This document shows, one piece after another, positions 14,664-24,978 of a DNA stretch of 64,000 bases. This DNA is from Ruegeria pomeroyi (lineage in GTDB: Bacteria; Pseudomonadota; Alphaproteobacteria; Rhodobacterales; Rhodobacteraceae), in assembly GCF_021405525.1 (NCBI RefSeq), contig NZ_JAGQAG010000001.1:744001-808000 (forward strand). Direction: 5' to 3'. The position numbers and the translations under genes were made by a program. The notes beneath the pieces are model-generated. The model worked only from the letters and a program-made list of their open reading frames with translations. It searched no databases and was not told where the DNA came from. Position 1 is the stretch's first letter, and each line of letters begins with the position of its first letter.

Positions 14664-16430
14664 ATGGACAATGAACGGGTATCCCGACGCCTTTCTGCCA
14701 TTCTGGCCGCTGATATCGTCGGATATTCGCGGCTGATGGCCGAGGACGAATCCGCGACCCTGAACGCGCTGAACCGGCACCGGCGCGAGGTGTTCGACCC
14801 CTGCGTGTCCCGCCACAACGGTCGTATCGTCAAGCTGATGGGCGATGGTGCGCTTGTTGAATTCCTGAGCGTGTCCAATGCCGTGCAATGCGCCACCGAG
14901 ATCCAGCGAACCATGGCCGACATGGACGACGCCGGGGGAATCTCCCTCAGGATCGGCGTCAACCTGGGCGACGTCATTCTTCAGGATGACGACATCTTTG
15001 GCGATGGCGTCAACGTCGCCAGTCGGCTGGAGCAGTTGGCGCAGCCGGGCGGCGTTTGCGTCTCTTCGGTGGTGCAGGAAAGCGTTGGCGGTCGTCTCGG
15101 GATCACCTTTCAGGACGGCGGGCAGGTCTCGGTCAAGAACATCGACCGCGCCTTGCGCGTCTATCACTGGCATCCGCAGGATGCCCCGCCGCTGCCAAGG
15201 GGAACTGTAATACCCGAAAAACCGCACGAACCCGGCTATGCCATCGCCGTTCTGCCGCTGGACAACATGTCGGGCGACCCCGAGCAGGAGTATTTCTCGG
15301 ACGGGATCAGCGAAGATATCATCACCGACCTGTCCAAGGTTTCGGGCCTGACCGTCATCGCCCGCAACTCCAGCTTCGCCTACAAGGGCAGGTCCATCGA
15401 CCTGCGGGTGGTCGGGCGCGAGTTGGGTGTCACCCATGTTCTCGAAGGCAGCGTCCGGCGTGCGGGCCAGCGTGTGCGCATCACCGCCCAGCTGATCGAC
15501 ACCAAAGACGGCAGCCATGTCTGGGCGGACCGCTACGACCGCGACCTGACCGACATCTTCGCGGTGCAGGACGAGGTGACGCTGGAAATCGTCAAGGCGC
15601 TGAAGGTGTCGCTATCCTCTCGCGAACGAGCGAATATCGCCGATGTCGGCACATCGAATATCGAGGCGCATGAAGATTACATGCGCATGCGCGGCTTCCT
15701 GTTCTTTCCCGGCATGAATGCCGAAGGCTGGCGCAAGGCCGTCGCCTATGGTGAGCGCGCGATTGCCCGCGACCCCGGCTATGCCGACGCCTATGGCATG
15801 CTGGCCCTCATGCACCTGCTGGACTATCACAACCACTGGTCTGGTGCGCCTTCGGAAGAGGCGATGCAAAAAGCGGATACCCTGGTGCGGCGCAGCCTGG
15901 AGCTTGGCCCGGACAATATCTGGCCCAACAACGCCTATGCCGCCATTTCGCGGTGGCAGGGTAAACTGGACGAAGCCCTGCCGGCGCTGGACCGGGCCAT
16001 GGCCAAAAGCGCGGATTACGCGATGGGCTGGTTCACACGGGGCGAGATCGAGATCGCCCAGGGCAAGCTCGACGATGCGATCGAACATCTCGAACGCGCG
16101 ATCCGGCTGGATCCGTCGTTCCGGCACCAGTTCATGCAATTCCTCGCCATGGCCCATTTCCTCAAGGGCAGCTTCGAGACCGCGGCACTGTTTCTGAAGG
16201 AACGGGTCTTCCTGGTGAAGGACACCGATATCGGGCGCGCCTGGCTGGCCTCGGCGCTGGGGCATCTGAGCGAGGTGGAGGAGGCGCGTCAGGTCTGGCA
16301 GGAGATGCTGGAGATCAACCCGACATTCGACATCCGGACGCGGCTGGCCCGGCTGACCCTGACCGACCCCGCCCACGAGCGGTTGATTTTGCAGGGACTG
16401 GAAAAGGCCGGTCTGCTTGCGGACAGCTGA
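14664..16430 (+). CDS. Class III adenylate/guanylate cyclase with TolB-like and TPR region
   Basis: 588 aa. The N-terminal cyclase domain (about 8-175) has both metal aspartates (AADIVGYS and LMGDGALV), the base-recognition residues RIVKLMG and DDIFGDG, and the transition-state pair in VNVASR, so it is predicted active. The middle (about 190-310) starts AIAVLPLDNMSGDPEQEYFSDG, a widespread TolB/FlgO-like module of such cyclases. The C-terminus is tetratricopeptide-like repeats. There is no membrane segment; it should be a soluble cAMP (or cGMP) producer. It is divergent from the NDUFS4 gene. Two more cyclase genes follow within 5.5 kb. Confidence 0.88.
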   Translation: MDNERVSRRLSAILAADIVGYSRLMAEDESATLNALNRHRREVFDPCVSRHNGRIVKLMGDGALVEFLSVSNAVQCATEIQRTMADMDDAGGISLRIGVNLGDVILQDDDIFGDGVNVASRLEQLAQPGGVCVSSVVQESVGGRLGITFQDGGQVSVKNIDRALRVYHWHPQDAPPLPRGTVIPEKPHEPGYAIAVLPLDNMSGDPEQEYFSDGISEDIITDLSKVSGLTVIARNSSFAYKGRSIDLRVVGRELGVTHVLEGSVRRAGQRVRITAQLIDTKDGSHVWADRYDRDLTDIFAVQDEVTLEIVKALKVSLSSRERANIADVGTSNIEAHEDYMRMRGFLFFPGMNAEGWRKAVAYGERAIARDPGYADAYGMLALMHLLDYHNHWSGAPSEEAMQKADTLVRRSLELGPDNIWPNNAYAAISRWQGKLDEALPALDRAMAKSADYAMGWFTRGEIEIAQGKLDDAIEHLERAIRLDPSFRHQFMQFLAMAHFLKGSFETAALFLKERVFLVKDTDIGRAWLASALGHLSEVEEARQVWQEMLEINPTFDIRTRLARLTLTDPAHERLILQGLEKAGLLADS

Positions 16431-16451
16431 AGGCGCCGGGATCGGCCCGGC

Positions 16452-16478
16452 AAAGAAAAAGCCCCCGCTTGGGGGCTT
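16452..16478 (-). terminator. Rho-independent terminator of the cold-shock gene
   Basis: Arms AAGCCCCC (16459-16466) and GGGGGCTT (16471-16478) flank a 4-nt loop. On the minus strand the hairpin runs into TTTTTCTTTG, the form of a strong intrinsic terminator. It also sits just beyond the end of the convergent cyclase gene at 16430. Confidence 0.85.
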
Positions 16479-16495
16479 CCTCATAAACTCGCGAA

Positions 16496-16522
16496 AACCA
16501 CCGGCGCATGTGTCCGGTGGTT
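16496..16522 (-). terminator. Second hairpin between the cold-shock gene and its terminator
   Basis: Nine-base arms AACCACCGG (16496-16504) and CCGGTGGTT (16514-16522) begin 9 bases after the cold-shock stop codon. On the minus strand TTTTCG follows. It may work with the downstream terminator or protect the short mRNA's 3' end. Confidence 0.6.
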
Positions 16523-16530
16523 GAACCGGC

Positions 16531-16737
16531 TCAGGCCAGTTGCAGGTTGGTCGCGCTCTGGCGACCGTCGCGACCTTCTTCCATGTCAAAGGTCACGGCC
16601 TGACCGTCATCCAGCGAACGGATGCCTGCGCGTTCCAGTGCGGTGATGTGCACGAACACGTCCTTGGAACCGCCCTCGGGCGCGATGAAGCCGAAGCCTT
16701 TAGTTGCGTTGAACCATTTCACAGTGCCATTGGCCAT
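16531..16737 (-). CDS. Cold-shock domain protein (CspA family)
   Basis: 68 aa, a single cold-shock domain of standard length. RNP1 is seen as KGFGFIAP and RNP2 as VFVHITAL, with the WFNATKGFG start typical of the family. It binds single-stranded RNA and DNA and melts mRNA structure at low temperature or in stationary phase. GGAG lies nine bases before the ATG. A long leader is likely, as the next upstream feature is over 200 bases away; nested inverted repeats (CCCTTG at 16868-16873 with CAAGGG at 16886-16891) occur there. Confidence 0.96.
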   Translation of the reverse strand: MANGTVKWFNATKGFGFIAPEGGSKDVFVHITALERAGIRSLDDGQAVTFDMEEGRDGRQSATNLQLA

Positions 16738-16963
16738 TGTGATGTCTCCATTATGTTTCGTTGCCCGCGGAATGCGGCAACCCGGCCTGTCAGTTCGAAA
16801 TCGAGGACTGTGGCCATATTGGAGAACAGTAGGTCGAGATAGAAATACGTAGCATGCTGGACATGGTCCCTTGTGGCACACAAATCAAGGGAATTCGCCT
16901 GAAACAGCAAAAGAATCTCGGGGCGTCGCTGGTCACCGTCGTTTTGTCGGGTGGAAAGCGACC

Positions 16964-17176
16964 TCAGGTCTCCAACCCGTCCAGTTGCCCCTGTGGGCTA
17001 CGGACCGCGCTCGCCAGCGCATCGGCCAGATGTTGGTGTGACGCCGGTAGGACGGGGCAGCGCGAGCAGATATTGGGCTGTGGCGCAAGCCCCGCCGCGC
17101 GCTGGAACACGCTTTGGGCGGCCTCGGTCTTACCGTCGGCCTGCAAGGCGAGCCCGCGCAGGACATACATCGCCCG
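16964..17176 (-). pseudogene. In-frame tail of the cyclase cut off by a stop codon
   Basis: Directly after the TAA at 17177-17179 the same frame stays open for 70 codons to a stop at 16964-16966. The text reads RAMYVLRGLALQADGKTEAAQSVF and so on, which continues the TPR-like pattern of the upstream gene (AAEDARLAADTRPK, stop). It has no ribosome-binding site of its own. I read it as the lost C-terminus of the cyclase after a point nonsense change; a sequencing error or stop readthrough are the alternatives. Confidence 0.6.
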
Positions 17177-18646
17177 TTACTTGGGTCGGGTATCCGCCGC
17201 AAGACGTGCATCCTCGGCGGCCAGATCATAGCGGCCGCCACAATAATAGGCCGCCGCGCGCAAGAAGCGTCGATACGGGATCATCGGATTGTGCACCTGC
17301 CGTTGCAGCAACAGTCCAAACTTCTCGGCGGCCTGATCGAACTCTCCCTCTACCATCAGGATATGCGCTTCGAGTTCGTGACTTTCGGCATAGGCCGGGT
17401 TCAGGTCGCGACTTCGGATCAGATCGGCACGCGCGCCCGCCACATCCGACAGGCAGTTGATTCGATATAGACCGCGTGTCCAGAACACATAGTCGCTGCC
17501 GGGGTTCTGTTCGATCGCGGTATCAAGCTCGTCTGCCAGTTCCGTCAGCAGGTCCTGGGACAGGCGCCTGTAGCGCGCGGAATGCGTCATGATCTCGGCC
17601 TCGGTGCGCATCGCCAGCGACACGCCGTCGCGCGGGTTCATCCGGATCGCGCGTTTCATCAGTCGCAGACCGTCGATCCAGTCTTCGTAGGTCAGCCGGT
17701 AATAGGCATTGGCCGCCCGCGCCCTCAGTTCCGAGACGCTCAGCTCCTCTTCGGGGATATGGGCCAGGCGGTCGCCGTCAAAGGCGTTGGTCTGGATGCG
17801 CAGATCGGCCTCGGCGCGTTCCAGCACCACGTCGCAGAAATCGAAAATGTCGGCCGTTTCGCGGTCATAACTTTCGGACCAGACCGGCCGCCCTTCGGAG
17901 CGCAGGACCAGCGACAGGCTCAACCGCCCGCGCCCACCCGCAACGCGCAGCCTGCTGCGCAGGTCATAGGTGGCGTTGTCGACAGGCCGGTTCGCGGCGT
18001 CCAGCACGACGACACCCTGCCGCCGGGACAGGCGGATCACCAGCTGATCGTGCAGGTCGCCCGCCAGTGCGGCGGTTTCGGCATCCAGCGGGGCGTATTC
18101 GATGGCGGCTATCGCGATCGAAGTGATCTGGTCCGGGTCGATCTTGCGCTTGTGCTTGGGCCGCCACTGATACAGCCGCACCGGCTGGGCGATGTTTTTC
18201 AGCCGGAAGGTACCGGCATCCTTGAGGTCACTTGCCAGCGGGCCGGACAATTGCCGGAACAGGTCTTCGGATATCATCAGCCCGCCAGGGGGTGCCTCGG
18301 CCTCGATCCGCTGCGCGATGTTCATTCCCGAGCCATAGAAATCCTCGCCATCCGAGACGATCTCACCGATATGGGCGCCGATTCGCAGTTTCAGCGGGGT
18401 CCCGGCCTGGAGCTTTCTCTGAATATTCATCGCGCAGTCGACGCAGGCGGCGACGCTGCTGAAAGAGATGATCCAGCCGTCGCCAAGGCGTTTCAGAACG
18501 CGGCCCGAATGGGCTGCGACAACAGGCTCCAGCATGTCCACTCGCAGGCCTCGGACCGCGTCGATCGTCTGCTGCTGATCGGCCTCCATCATAGCGGAAT
18601 AGCCGACGATATCAGCGAACATCAGGACGGCAAGCTGGCTGTGCAT
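17177..18646 (-). CDS. Class III nucleotidyl cyclase with C-terminal repeat region, ended by a premature stop
   Basis: 489 aa as read. The N-terminal cyclase domain (about 4-170) has MFADIVGYS and RLGDGWIISF for metal binding, and the transition-state N and R in MNIAQR, so catalysis looks possible. The middle contains a TolB-like region (SLVLRSEGRPVWSESYDRET), and the rest is helical TPR-like repeats. The chain stops at TAA 17177-17179 in the middle of a repeat unit, and coding continues in frame for another 70 codons (see the adjacent entry). The product may be slightly shortened but functional, as the lost part is only the last repeats. Confidence 0.8.
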   Translation of the reverse strand: MHSQLAVLMFADIVGYSAMMEADQQQTIDAVRGLRVDMLEPVVAAHSGRVLKRLGDGWIISFSSVAACVDCAMNIQRKLQAGTPLKLRIGAHIGEIVSDGEDFYGSGMNIAQRIEAEAPPGGLMISEDLFRQLSGPLASDLKDAGTFRLKNIAQPVRLYQWRPKHKRKIDPDQITSIAIAAIEYAPLDAETAALAGDLHDQLVIRLSRRQGVVVLDAANRPVDNATYDLRSRLRVAGGRGRLSLSLVLRSEGRPVWSESYDRETADIFDFCDVVLERAEADLRIQTNAFDGDRLAHIPEEELSVSELRARAANAYYRLTYEDWIDGLRLMKRAIRMNPRDGVSLAMRTEAEIMTHSARYRRLSQDLLTELADELDTAIEQNPGSDYVFWTRGLYRINCLSDVAGARADLIRSRDLNPAYAESHELEAHILMVEGEFDQAAEKFGLLLQRQVHNPMIPYRRFLRAAAYYCGGRYDLAAEDARLAADTRPK

Positions 18647-18673
18647 CGGCTCTCCCTGTCGTGTCGTGCAAGT

Positions 18674-19369
18674 CTATGGGATCGTGGCGTGCTGTAAAGT
18701 GTTGGGCTCAGTAGACCGCGCCAGCTCTCCCAGATGCGAGGATCGTGCCCGCAGGAATGCCAGCAGCCGCGCCGGATAGCCCTCGGGCGGGGCATCGCGC
18801 ACCGAAGGGCGCGCTGCCACCGCTGCGCGCCAGCGCGCCATGCCCTCGTCCTCGGGCATCAGGTCGAACGTGCCCAGCGTCTCGAACGTGTCGAGATAGC
18901 GGAACACCGTGCCCCAGACGCCGTCGATCATGTGAAACCGCTCGCCCGCGAAAAACGGACCTTGCACTTCGGGCGCCACCCGCGCCAGCCGGTCGCGCAG
19001 GGCCTGCCTGCGGCTCTCGAAGGTCGGGGCATCGGGGGCGTTATAGAACCCCGCGATCTCGGCCAGCGTGGCCGATGCATATTCGATCCACGCCCGGTGC
19101 CGCGCCTTTTCCAGCGGGTCGTCAGGGTGCAGCGAGCCGGGGGTGATCTCGTCCAGGTATTCTGCGATCACCTGGCTTTCGAACAGCACCCTGCCGCCGG
19201 TTTCGAGCACCGGCACCCGGCCCAGCGGTGACAGGGCGCGGAACCAGTCGGGCTTGTCCGACAGATCGATATAGCTGCGTTTGTGGGCAATGTCCTTTTC
19301 GCTCAGCACGATCACCGCGCGCTGCACATAGGGGCACAGGTGATGGCTGATCAGATGCAGGTCGGTCAT
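18674..19369 (-). CDS. Glutathione S-transferase family protein
   Basis: 231 aa. The N-terminal thioredoxin-like domain shows HLCPYVQRAVIVLSEK with the C-P-Y active-site region of omega/beta-like GSTs, then the glutathione-binding GRVPVLETGG and FESQVIAEYLDE segments. The C-terminal part is helical. GSTs of this type conjugate or reduce glutathione mixed disulfides. The ATG at 19369 has GAGG six bases upstream. It is divergent from a MarR-family gene with two perfect palindromes between them, which suggests the pair forms a regulator-target unit responding to an electrophile or phenolic compound. Confidence 0.88.
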   Translation of the reverse strand: MTDLHLISHHLCPYVQRAVIVLSEKDIAHKRSYIDLSDKPDWFRALSPLGRVPVLETGGRVLFESQVIAEYLDEITPGSLHPDDPLEKARHRAWIEYASATLAEIAGFYNAPDAPTFESRRQALRDRLARVAPEVQGPFFAGERFHMIDGVWGTVFRYLDTFETLGTFDLMPEDEGMARWRAAVAARPSVRDAPPEGYPARLLAFLRARSSHLGELARSTEPNTLQHATIP

Positions 19370-19384
19370 GGGAACCTCATGTGG

Positions 19385-19396
19385 ATGCAGTTGCAT
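19385..19396. promoter_or_regulatory. MarR operator candidate 1
   Basis: ATGCA-GT-TGCAT is a perfect 12-base inverted repeat, 16 bases before the GST start. It shares the pattern ATGCA-N2-TGCAT with the site at 19430-19441. Binding by the adjacent MarR protein is inferred. Confidence 0.6.
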
Positions 19397-19429
19397 GTAG
19401 ATGATCTGGATATTCTTGATTGAAAGTCA

Positions 19430-19441
19430 ATGCACATGCAT
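19430..19441. promoter_or_regulatory. MarR operator candidate 2
   Basis: ATGCA-CA-TGCAT is a perfect 12-base inverted repeat 14 bases before the MarR start codon, positioned to allow autorepression. Its centre is 45 bases from that of the first site, so the two flank the divergent promoters. Confidence 0.6.
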
Positions 19442-19454
19442 TTACTTTCTCCAC

Positions 19455-19946
19455 ATGAGCAAACCCACCCCCGATCCCTTTGCCGTCTGGCTGCCGCTGG
19501 CCCGTGCGCACAAGGCCATTCTGACCCATGTCGAAGCGGCGCTGAAATCGGCGGGCCTGCCGGGGCTCGACCGTTACGACATCCTGTGGGAGCTGGAACA
19601 GGCCGGGCCCGATGGCCTGCGCCCCTTCGAATTGCAGGACCGGCTGCTGCTGCCGCAATATGGCGTGTCGCGGCTGGTCGACCGGCTGGCCCGCGCCGGG
19701 CACCTGGCCCGCAGCGCTTGCGACGCGGACGGGCGCGGGCAGGTTCTGGTGCTGACGCCCGAGGGCGCGCGGGTGCGCGCCGCCATGTGGGCGGTTTACT
19801 CGGAGGCCATGCAACAGGCCATCGGCGATCACCTCGCCAAAGGCGAGGCGCGCCGCCTGGCGGATCTGCTGAGCAAGCTCACCCGTCCCGGCGACGCGTC
19901 CACCGCGCACCAAGACACTGGACAGGCAGGCCCTTCCACGTCCTAA
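19455..19946 (+). CDS. MarR-family transcriptional regulator
   Basis: 163 aa. The central winged helix-turn-helix is seen as LDRYDILWELEQAG, FELQDRLLLPQYGVSRLVDRLARAG (residues about 55-80) and the wing DADGRGQVLVLTPEG. MarR proteins are dimers released from DNA by small ligands such as phenolics or oxidants. The start is placed at MSKPTPDPF, where family similarity begins. It lies divergent to the GST gene and probably represses both through the ATGCA-N2-TGCAT sites. Confidence 0.9.
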   Translation: MSKPTPDPFAVWLPLARAHKAILTHVEAALKSAGLPGLDRYDILWELEQAGPDGLRPFELQDRLLLPQYGVSRLVDRLARAGHLARSACDADGRGQVLVLTPEGARVRAAMWAVYSEAMQQAIGDHLAKGEARRLADLLSKLTRPGDASTAHQDTGQAGPSTS

Positions 19947-19989
19947 TCCGAGTTGGTGCAAGGGTGCGCCGGATCGGGGACCCGTCCAC

Positions 19990-21375
19990 ATGGCAAGACA
20001 GATCGCGGCCATACTCTCGCTTGACGTGGTGGGGTTCACTGCCCGTATGGCCGCGAACCCCGACACCACGATGGCCGAACTCAACCAGATCTTCGAACAG
20101 GTCATCCGCCCAAGCGTGAAGATCGGCAATGGCCGCATCTTCAAGCTGATGGGCGATGGCGCGCTGGTGCGGTTCGGCACCGCGACCGAGGCGATTGCCA
20201 CCGCGCACGCAATTCAAAAGGCGATGCTTGGCAAGCCGGTGCAACTGCGCGCCGGTGTGCATGTGGGCGACGTCACCATCAATGGCGAGGATGTATTCGG
20301 CGACGCGGTCAACATCGCGTCGCGGCTTCAGGCGGCCGCCTCGCCCGGTGGCTGCCTCATCAGCCGCGTGACCCGCCAGATCGCGGGCGGCACCGTCGGC
20401 ATTCCACTGAAATCCGAAGGCGCTATGAGCCTCAAAGGGCTTTCTGCCCCGCTCGAAGTCCTGTCGCTCGACCTGTCGGGCGCAGATGACCAAGCCGAAC
20501 GCGCGCGCCAATCCGCGCGGCAGGTGATCCGCTTTGCCACCTCGCGGGACGGAACCCGCATCGCCTGGACCGAAACCGGCAAGGGCCGGACATTGGTCAA
20601 GGCGCCCAACTGGGTGCAGCATCTGGAATACGACTGGACGCAGAACCCGATGGATGGGTGGCTGCCTCATCTGAGCAACCACTATCGGTTGATCCGGTGC
20701 GACGGGCGCAACAACGGCTTGTCGGACCGGGGCGTTCAGGATGTGTCGTTCGACCGCTTTGTCGACGATCTGAAAGCGATGTTCGACGCAGCGGGCCTGG
20801 AACGGGCACCTGTGTTCGGCGTATCGCTGGGGGCGGCGGTCGCCGCGGCCTTTGCGGCACGCCACCCCGATCGGGTATCCAGCCTGATCCTGATGAGCGG
20901 TTTCGTCAAGGGATTGGGCAAACGAAACCGGCCGCAGGACCTGGCGCTGGGGCACGCGATGATGGATCTGTCGCGGGACAGCTGGGACGACGGGTATCCC
21001 TCGGGCCGGCACCTGTTTGCCCAGGCCTTCTTCCCCGAATCCAGCCCGCAGGATCAGGACAGATACGCCCGCTTCATCAAGATGGCGATGACCCATGCGG
21101 ATTACCTGCGCGTTGGTGATTCCGTCGACGTGGTCGATATCGAACCGCTGCTGCCCGACATTTGCTGCCCCGCGCTGGTGCTGCATTCCGACCGCGAGCG
21201 GCTGCACTTCAAGGATCAGGGCCAGCGCCTGGCCGCCGGTATCCGCAACGCGCGCTTTGTCAGCCTCGACACCGCCAACAACACCATGCCCGATTACGAC
21301 CCCGAATGGCCCAGGGCGCTGCGCGAGATCGAGGATTTTCTCTCCACCATTCCCGACGAGACCGCGCCCGGCTGA
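19990..21375 (+). CDS. Class III cyclase fused to an alpha/beta-hydrolase domain
   Basis: 461 aa. Residues 1-160 form a cyclase domain with the metal aspartates in LSLDVVGF and LMGDGALV, base-recognition KLMG and DVFGD, and VNIASR; it looks active. Residues about 180-455 are an alpha/beta hydrolase with nucleophile elbow GVSLG (Ser279). Where this fold normally has its catalytic N-H near the C-terminus, the sequence reads ANNTMPDYD, with Asn431 in place of His. The hydrolase may therefore serve as a ligand sensor rather than an enzyme. Cytoplasmic. It follows the MarR gene by 43 bases and could be read with it. Confidence 0.85.
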   Translation: MARQIAAILSLDVVGFTARMAANPDTTMAELNQIFEQVIRPSVKIGNGRIFKLMGDGALVRFGTATEAIATAHAIQKAMLGKPVQLRAGVHVGDVTINGEDVFGDAVNIASRLQAAASPGGCLISRVTRQIAGGTVGIPLKSEGAMSLKGLSAPLEVLSLDLSGADDQAERARQSARQVIRFATSRDGTRIAWTETGKGRTLVKAPNWVQHLEYDWTQNPMDGWLPHLSNHYRLIRCDGRNNGLSDRGVQDVSFDRFVDDLKAMFDAAGLERAPVFGVSLGAAVAAAFAARHPDRVSSLILMSGFVKGLGKRNRPQDLALGHAMMDLSRDSWDDGYPSGRHLFAQAFFPESSPQDQDRYARFIKMAMTHADYLRVGDSVDVVDIEPLLPDICCPALVLHSDRERLHFKDQGQRLAAGIRNARFVSLDTANNTMPDYDPEWPRALREIEDFLSTIPDETAPG

Positions 21376-21416
21376 TGCCAGTTTCCGGCATCAGCCCGCC
21401 ACACCCCCTTGAACCG

Positions 21417-21431
21417 GAACAAAAACGGACC
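21417..21431 (+). promoter_or_regulatory. Possible LexA (SOS) box before uvrB
   Basis: GAAC-N7-GACC differs at one base from the alphaproteobacterial LexA site GAAC-N7-GAAC. It lies 29 bases before the uvrB start at 21460. Control of uvrB by LexA is established in many bacteria, but this match is imperfect. Confidence 0.35.
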
Positions 21432-21459
21432 AAGATCGGGGGCGAAAGGAATCCCCCCG

Positions 21460-23658
<2,199 letters not shown>

Positions 23659-23662
23659 GCGT

Positions 23663-24556
23663 ATGGCTCGGCTGAAACACTATCAAAGGGATCTTATCAA
23701 AGAGCTATTCTCTGACGAGCCTGGATATGTACTGGACTTTAACAATCGCACCTTCGCGGAGTTTTTTGAGGATCACTTTGAAATAAATATTTACGCCGAT
23801 GCATTCAGCGAGAAAGGCACCTCCAAGTTCAACAGGCTTCTCGCTTTCATCGATTTGTCACCTCCTCATCTGGTGGTGGAAGCGCTTATCCTGCTTTGGA
23901 AAAGAAAGAATGCAGAGCGGGACGCCGAGATCGAAACTGCTGCAATGCGATGTGGAATGGACGATTGGACAGGTAACCCTGAATACGTTGCGGCACTGCA
24001 AGAGAACGCAGCGATTGAAGATACACCTTTCCATAAGCTCATTGATGAAATCGCCTCGCTTCCTTCACATACTATCTTGCCCCATCTGTCTCGGGTAAGC
24101 GCGGAATGGACTTTAGACACTGTTGAGAGAGAGTTTCAACGCGCTTTTGAAGGTGTGGAAAAAGACCCGGAAGCGGCTGTTACCGCTGCGTGTTCGATGC
24201 TTGAAGGAGTGTGCAAATCTATCCTTGATTCTAGGAGAATAGAGAAGCCTAAATCCATGGACATTAAGTCATTATACAAGGCTGCCAGAGAGCCTTTGGG
24301 TCTTGCACCTGACAAAGATGGTGTTCCGAATGAGATAGAAGCTGACGTGCGAACTGTACTCAGTGGGTTGGCAAATGTAGTTCAGGGGATTGGGGCGTTG
24401 AGAACCCATTCCGGAACTGCCCACGGTCGCGAGCGAGGTTTCCGACGGTTGGATCCTAGGATTGCAAGATTGTCTGTCTCTGCAGCATTGGCTGTGTCTT
24501 TGTTTCTTATCGAGACTTGGGAAAAACGATTTCCGGAAGATAAGCTGCAAAGATAA
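23663..24556 (+). CDS. Abortive-infection protein, AbiJ-NTD / Abi_C architecture
   Basis: 297 aa. The N-terminal part (residues 1-90, KHYQRDLIKELFSDEPGYVLDF onward) resembles the AbiJ N-terminal domains, and the C-terminal third (VLSGLANVVQGIGALRTHSG then TAHGRE and a closing helix) is the Abi_C/HEPN-like domain with the R-x-x-H-S-G-T-A-H-G core. Such proteins are linked to phage defence by abortive infection, probably as RNases. The gene is visibly more AT-rich than uvrB, begins 4 bases after it, and is followed by MITE-like repeats, so it was probably acquired. There is no toxin-antitoxin partner beside it. Confidence 0.75.
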   Translation: MARLKHYQRDLIKELFSDEPGYVLDFNNRTFAEFFEDHFEINIYADAFSEKGTSKFNRLLAFIDLSPPHLVVEALILLWKRKNAERDAEIETAAMRCGMDDWTGNPEYVAALQENAAIEDTPFHKLIDEIASLPSHTILPHLSRVSAEWTLDTVEREFQRAFEGVEKDPEAAVTAACSMLEGVCKSILDSRRIEKPKSMDIKSLYKAAREPLGLAPDKDGVPNEIEADVRTVLSGLANVVQGIGALRTHSGTAHGRERGFRRLDPRIARLSVSAALAVSLFLIETWEKRFPEDKLQR

Positions 24557-24563
24557 TAGCCAG

Positions 24564-24648
24564 CGTAGGGTGGGCAGTCCTGCCCACCATCCCACCACCG
24601 AATATTGCCTCCACCCGCTGCGTGGGTGGGTAAACTGCCCACCCTACG
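24564..24648. mobile_element. MITE-like inverted-repeat element
   Basis: Perfect 15-base terminal inverted repeats, CGTAGGGTGGGCAGT (24564-24578) and ACTGCCCACCCTACG (24634-24648), bound an 85-base element with further CCCACC/GGGTGG pairs inside, so it can fold almost completely. It has no coding capacity. It starts 8 bases after the Abi gene. A partial copy lies at 25329-25361. Confidence 0.7.
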
Positions 24649-24978
24649 AGATTGCTTGCCCCGATCCTCTGCCTGCTGCGGGGCCTTGCCCTTGCCAGGG
24701 ACCGGGACGCGTTGGGCCAGCCCGGTGCTTTTGCCGCCCTGCGCCATGCCTTGGCCCTCGGCACCGGCGATCCCGCAGGGATCGGCGACAGCGATTGTGT
24801 CCCCCGCGCAATCTGGGCGACCGACCGCCGTTTGACGACGCCGGCATGTCCCTGTCTGTCCCGCAAAGCAGGGAAATCCGGACTTTGGGCTTGCCCCTCT
24901 GTCGGTTAGACTGAGGCATTTCCAATATCCCGGCCTTGGGGCCGAATTTTTCGACGAATTTTACCGTCAGGAGTTTCC
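24649..24978. other. Gap of 330 bases without a recognisable gene
   Basis: Frames of 76-93 codons exist on both strands, but none has a ribosome-binding site or family pattern. One forward frame (about 24652-24909) reads LARDRDALGQPGAFAAL and could be a decayed gene end. TTTTTCGACGAATTTT near 24948 resembles a degenerate copy of the paired hairpins seen elsewhere. CAGGAG lies 4-9 bases before the next gene. Confidence 0.4.

Noticed and set aside
24652-24909. Possible small gene after the MITE-like element
   Set aside because: No ribosome site or family pattern, and equally long frames exist on the other strand. Kept only as a note in the gap entry.
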